Source: Sporomusa malonica (lineage in GTDB: Bacteria > Bacillota > Negativicutes > Sporomusales > Sporomusaceae). From it: a DNA stretch of 64,000 nt. The DNA lies in NCBI RefSeq assembly GCF_041428715.1, contig NZ_CP155572.1; one strand, 5' to 3'. The notes under the pieces are model-generated. The model was not told where the DNA came from. It worked only from the letters and a program-made list of their open reading frames with translations, and did not search any database. Positions 60,965 to 64,000 of the stretch are shown here, one piece after another. Position numbers and translations under genes: made by a program. The stretch's first letter is position 1; each line of letters opens with the position of its first letter.

Positions 60965-61636
60965 TTAATATTGACGCGAGCCAAATATTCCAGTACCGAT
61001 ACGCACTAAGTTTGATCCCTCTTCGATAGCCACCATATAATCGTTCGTCATTCCCATCGATAACCAAGTGATTTCAGTATTGGCTAATTTTATGGTGTTT
61101 AATTCGCTGAACAGTTGGTACATCTCATTAAACACCGGCCGTACTGTTTCGGGATTCTCACTAAACGGTGCAATTGTCATAAGACCGCACAGCCTGACAT
61201 GCTCAAGCTGACTAATTAAATTAGCTAGCGGCAGAGCTTGTCCAACCGCGACGCCAGATTTGCTGTCTTCATCGGCGATATTAACCTGGAGCAGCACATC
61301 CTGACGTTTGCCCAGTTTGCCAGCCACTTTGTCAATTTCGATAGCCAGGCGTTCGCTGTCAACTGAGTGAATAAGATCAGCCAGTGGTACTGCTTGACGC
61401 ACCTTATTTGTTTGCAAATGCCCGATAAGATGCCACTCAGCCAATTTGCCTGCAGACTGTATTTCGGGATGCTTGGCCAGCATTTCCTGAACCCGGTTTT
61501 CCCCCACAGCTGTTATCCCTGAAGCCAGCGCTTCCAGCATGGCTGAAGTGCTGTGGTTTTTGGTGACAGCAACAAGCTTTACCTTGGTTAAATCTATTTT
61601 TTTTTGTATTTCAGCAATGTTTTGCGCTATAGACAT
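60965..61636 (-). CDS. yggS: PLP homeostasis protein (YggS/PLPBP family)
   Basis: 223 residues, a TIM barrel binding pyridoxal phosphate through the Lys of VAVTKNH (residue about 26). GENRVQEM, HLIGHLQTNK and LSMGMTNDY are family motifs. No enzyme activity is known; it buffers PLP. It precedes sepF, as ylmE does in B. subtilis. Confidence 0.95.
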   Translation of the reverse strand: MSIAQNIAEIQKKIDLTKVKLVAVTKNHSTSAMLEALASGITAVGENRVQEMLAKHPEIQSAGKLAEWHLIGHLQTNKVRQAVPLADLIHSVDSERLAIEIDKVAGKLGKRQDVLLQVNIADEDSKSGVAVGQALPLANLISQLEHVRLCGLMTIAPFSENPETVRPVFNEMYQLFSELNTIKLANTEITWLSMGMTNDYMVAIEEGSNLVRIGTGIFGSRQY

Positions 61637-61775
61637 GGCAAACCCTCCATCTTAATAGTTTATTCGCCCAGAAACAAAATTTTCCTCTAAAAATGATATA
61701 TTTATTCTATCTTTTTAACATAAAAACTATTAAGAATTTATTTTTGTCCTTTAGCTTAATGCGGGTGAACAAAGT

Positions 61776-61813
61776 TAAAAAATCGCCATCTGGCTTAACC
61801 CAGATGGCGATTC
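61776..61813. terminator. Terminator of the LivK-type gene
   Basis: AATCGCCATCTGG / CCAGATGGCGATT, a perfect 13-bp stem, followed by TTTTTT on the minus strand. Confidence 0.92.
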
Positions 61814-61828
61814 TTGCGACAATTTTTG

Positions 61829-62995
61829 TTATGGTTTTACAGTCTCTTTATATACTTGCTTGCCATCTTTCATTTCGATGATAACCGCACCTTTTACAGC
61901 ATCATGATTACTGTTTAAAGTCAGGTCGCCTGCGGCACCTTTATAGTCTTTAGTTGCAGCTAACGCTTCACGGATTTTGGCTGCTTCGGTGCTGTTGGCG
62001 CGCTTGATGGCATCAACAAGAACGTAAGCGGCGTCATAACCAAGAACTGCCATGGCATCAGGCATTTGACCGAATTCTTTTTTGTAATTATCAACAAAAG
62101 CTTTTGACAGCGGGCTGGTATCTTCTACTGAATAATGGTTAGTAAAATAAGTATTGTTAAGGGCTTGTGGTCCGCCGATTTCAGTAAGCTTTGGAGAATC
62201 CCAGCCGTCACCACCGACTACCGGAACAGTAATACCCATTTCGCGAGCTTGTTTAACGATTTTTCCAACTTCTTCATAGTAGCCAGGTACGTAAAGAATG
62301 TCAGGGTTGGTTGCTTTAATCTTTGTCAGGATTGTTTTAAAGTCCTGATCTTTTTGTAAGTATGCTTCTTCTGAGATGATCTGACCACCGCCTTTAGTAA
62401 AGGCGTCTTTATAGAATTGCGCTAGACCTTTGCTATAGTCACTGGAATTATCAATCATGATAGCAGCTTTTTTTGCCTTAAGACTGTTTAAAGCAAAGTT
62501 GGCGCCAACAGTACCTTGAAACGGGTCAATGAAACAGACGCGGAAGGTATAGTCTTTAGCTTTACCGGTTTTTTCATCTAGAGTAACTTTGGGGTTGGTA
62601 GTAGCGGCAGCAACAAATGGAATTTTGTTGGCTTCGGCTACAGTCGAGCCCGCAATGCCGTTAGAGCTGGTGGTGAAACCGGTTACAGCAATAACTTTAT
62701 CCTGGGTGATAACTTTGGTCATTGCATTGGAAGATTCGGAAGGTTCGCCTTTGTTGTCGGCCATTATCGGTTGGATTTGTTTGCCGAGTACGCCACCCTT
62801 GGCATTGATTTCTTTAAACGCCATTTTAGCGCCGTTAGCCGCTGCTGTCCCGAAAGATGCAGTATTGCCAGTAAGTTCGTAAACTACACCGATTTTGAGG
62901 TCTTTGCTGGCGGTATCACCACAACCTGTGACTAGCCCAGCTAACATTAGCAGCATTGTTAATAGACTCGCCATTTTTAATCCGATTTTACTCAT
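61829..62995 (-). CDS. livK: Branched-chain amino acid ABC transporter substrate-binding lipoprotein (LivK-type)
   Basis: 388 residues. Lipoprotein signal with lipobox L-V-T-G-C near residue 25, then a periplasmic-binding type 1 fold: KIGVVYELTGNTASFGTAA and the ligand region FTTSSNGI. The ligand may be a branched-chain amino acid or another small organic molecule. The permease and ATPase genes are not next to it in the window. Confidence 0.9.
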   Translation of the reverse strand: MSKIGLKMASLLTMLLMLAGLVTGCGDTASKDLKIGVVYELTGNTASFGTAAANGAKMAFKEINAKGGVLGKQIQPIMADNKGEPSESSNAMTKVITQDKVIAVTGFTTSSNGIAGSTVAEANKIPFVAAATTNPKVTLDEKTGKAKDYTFRVCFIDPFQGTVGANFALNSLKAKKAAIMIDNSSDYSKGLAQFYKDAFTKGGGQIISEEAYLQKDQDFKTILTKIKATNPDILYVPGYYEEVGKIVKQAREMGITVPVVGGDGWDSPKLTEIGGPQALNNTYFTNHYSVEDTSPLSKAFVDNYKKEFGQMPDAMAVLGYDAAYVLVDAIKRANSTEAAKIREALAATKDYKGAAGDLTLNSNHDAVKGAVIIEMKDGKQVYKETVKP

Positions 62996-63098
62996 AGTAA
63001 TCCTCCCCTATTCACGCAAAAATTATAAAGAAACCTAGTACCGTAATTTACATATCACCTCCACCATAAATCCGTTTGTTAAAAGTCAATTTGGGTTA

Positions 63099-63150
63099 AA
63101 AAATAGCTTTTTGGAGAGAATAACAAATAAATGTCTCCCCCCAAAAAGCA
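63099..63150 (-). terminator. Terminator of the dehydrogenase gene
   Basis: GCTTTTTGGGGGGAGA / TCTCTCCAAAAAGC stem with a 13-nt loop, then TATTTTTT on the minus strand. Confidence 0.8.
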
Positions 63151-63262
63151 ACTTTGCTTGTTTGTACCAAAAATTCAATTATACTTTTGTTTCCTATGAT
63201 TATACATTGTATTACGGTTTATTAAAATATGCAAGAGGTATTTTTGTTAACTGTGAAGTTAT

Positions 63263-64000
63263 TTACAGTTTTTCTGCTACGGATTTAGCCTGCATAAAGA
63301 GCAGTAGATAGTCGGCACCACCTGCTTTGGAGTCGGTACCTGACATATTAAAGCCGCCAAACGGATGAACGCCAACAAGTGCACCGGTGCATTTGCGGTT
63401 GAGGTAAAGGTTGCCGACATGGAACTCTCTGCGGGCTTTCTCAAGCTTGGTCCGGTTTTTGGAGTATACAGCTCCTGTAAGTCCATATTCAGTGTCGTTG
63501 GCAATGGCAATAGCCTGATTATAATCAGCAGCTTTGATAAGAGCTACGACCGGCCCAAAGATTTCTTCCTGGGCGACGCGTGCTTTTGAGTCAACATCAG
63601 CAACAACTGTTGGCTCAATAAAATAACCATTTTCGGCTCCTTTAACACCGCCGGCCACTATCCGGCCTTCGCTTTTGCCAATTTCAATGTATTCAAGTAT
63701 TTTCCCATAGGCGTTCTTGTCAATTACTGGTCCCATGTTGATAGTTGGATCGCTGGCAGGTCCCATTTTGAGGGCTTTGGTTTTGGCGGCGACTTTAGCA
63801 ACAATTTCATCATATACGTCTGCGACAATAATTGCGCGAGAGCAAGCTGAGCATTTTTGTCCCTGGAATCCAAACGCTGAGGCGACAATGCCGTTGGCGG
63901 CGTCTTCAATATCGGCTTCACTGTCAACAATAATGGCGTCCTTACCGCCCATTTCGGCAACCACACGTTTTATCCATTTTTGTCCTGGTACAACATCGGC
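63263..64000 (-). CDS. Delta-1-pyrroline-5-carboxylate dehydrogenase (5' end outside window)
   Basis: Oxidises glutamate semialdehyde to glutamate with NAD. The frame is open to the right edge. Visible parts include AEMGGKDAIIV and the catalytic Cys in FGFQGQKCSACSR. The end shows GGFNMSGTDSKAGG, typical of P5CDH (RocA/PutA) rather than other aldehyde dehydrogenases. About 245 residues of an expected 500+. Confidence 0.9.
   Translation of the reverse strand, partial: ADVVPGQKWIKRVVAEMGGKDAIIVDSEADIEDAANGIVASAFGFQGQKCSACSRAIIVADVYDEIVAKVAAKTKALKMGPASDPTINMGPVIDKNAYGKILEYIEIGKSEGRIVAGGVKGAENGYFIEPTVVADVDSKARVAQEEIFGPVVALIKAADYNQAIAIANDTEYGLTGAVYSKNRTKLEKARREFHVGNLYLNRKCTGALVGVHPFGGFNMSGTDSKAGGADYLLLFMQAKSVAEKL

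Noticed and set aside
60498..61067. sepF start at 61067
   Set aside because: The extra 40 codons lie inside yggS; the ATG at 60947 gives the usual SepF N-terminus.
1..64000. tRNA, rRNA, prophage or complete insertion sequence
   Set aside because: None seen on either strand when reading through the window; short or diverged cases could be missed without a search tool.

Overview
The window reads as a chromosomal core segment of an anaerobic, endospore-forming Firmicute. Gene order and protein types fit the Negativicutes (Sporomusa/Pelosinus-like) best; this is inference from gene content, not a database match. Most genes lie on the minus strand. No rRNA, tRNA, CRISPR array, phage block or complete insertion sequence was seen.

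Layout. 1-8.1 kb: a truncated family 2 glycosyltransferase, pssA-psd phospholipid synthesis, a TagA/WecG glycosyltransferase, a class A penicillin-binding protein, a polysaccharide deacetylase and guaB. 8.3-11.6 kb: a 3D-domain wall hydrolase behind a c-di-AMP (ydaO) riboswitch, a FixC-FixX electron-transfer pair, a ferritin-like protein and a 4-oxalocrotonate tautomerase-like protein. 11.8-14.0 kb is the one accessory-looking region: four diverged small paralogues with a DG-F-x-F/G-x-L core, charged or His/Asp/Cys-rich tails, and promoters sharing a TGCATA-NNN-T element with an AC 16-17 bp upstream, resembling sigma-K (late mother-cell) promoters. 14-19.5 kb: a VTT membrane protein, recG, a DUF1858 protein, rpmB, hslO and a phosphodiesterase. 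19.5-23.3 kb: ribD-ribE-ribBA-ribH behind an FMN riboswitch.

23.4-44.2 kb follows the Bacillus subtilis yicC-remA-gmk-rpoZ-coaBC-priA-def-fmt-rsmB-rlmN-stp-prkC-rsgA-rpe order. Two additions stand out: an FhaA/FhaB-like pair plus an FtsW/RodA and PBP2 pair around the phosphatase and kinase, an order otherwise known from Actinobacteria, and a metK (SAM-I riboswitch)/HMA-domain/42-residue-protein insert. 44-50.6 kb: a secreted unknown, dapF, a Ca-type P-ATPase and rqcH on the plus strand. 50.6-61.6 kb again follows B. subtilis (pyrR, rluD, lspA, yteA-like, T-box ileS, divIVA, ylmH, proC, sepF, yggS). The right edge holds a LivK-type binding protein and a truncated delta-1-pyrroline-5-carboxylate dehydrogenase.

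Regulatory RNAs are clear: c-di-AMP, FMN and SAM-I riboswitches and an isoleucine T-box. Two dispersed non-coding elements are also present: a roughly 90-bp repeat in four copies, each lying directly after the T-run of an intrinsic terminator, and a single 112-bp element with long terminal inverted repeats abutting the prkC stop codon.
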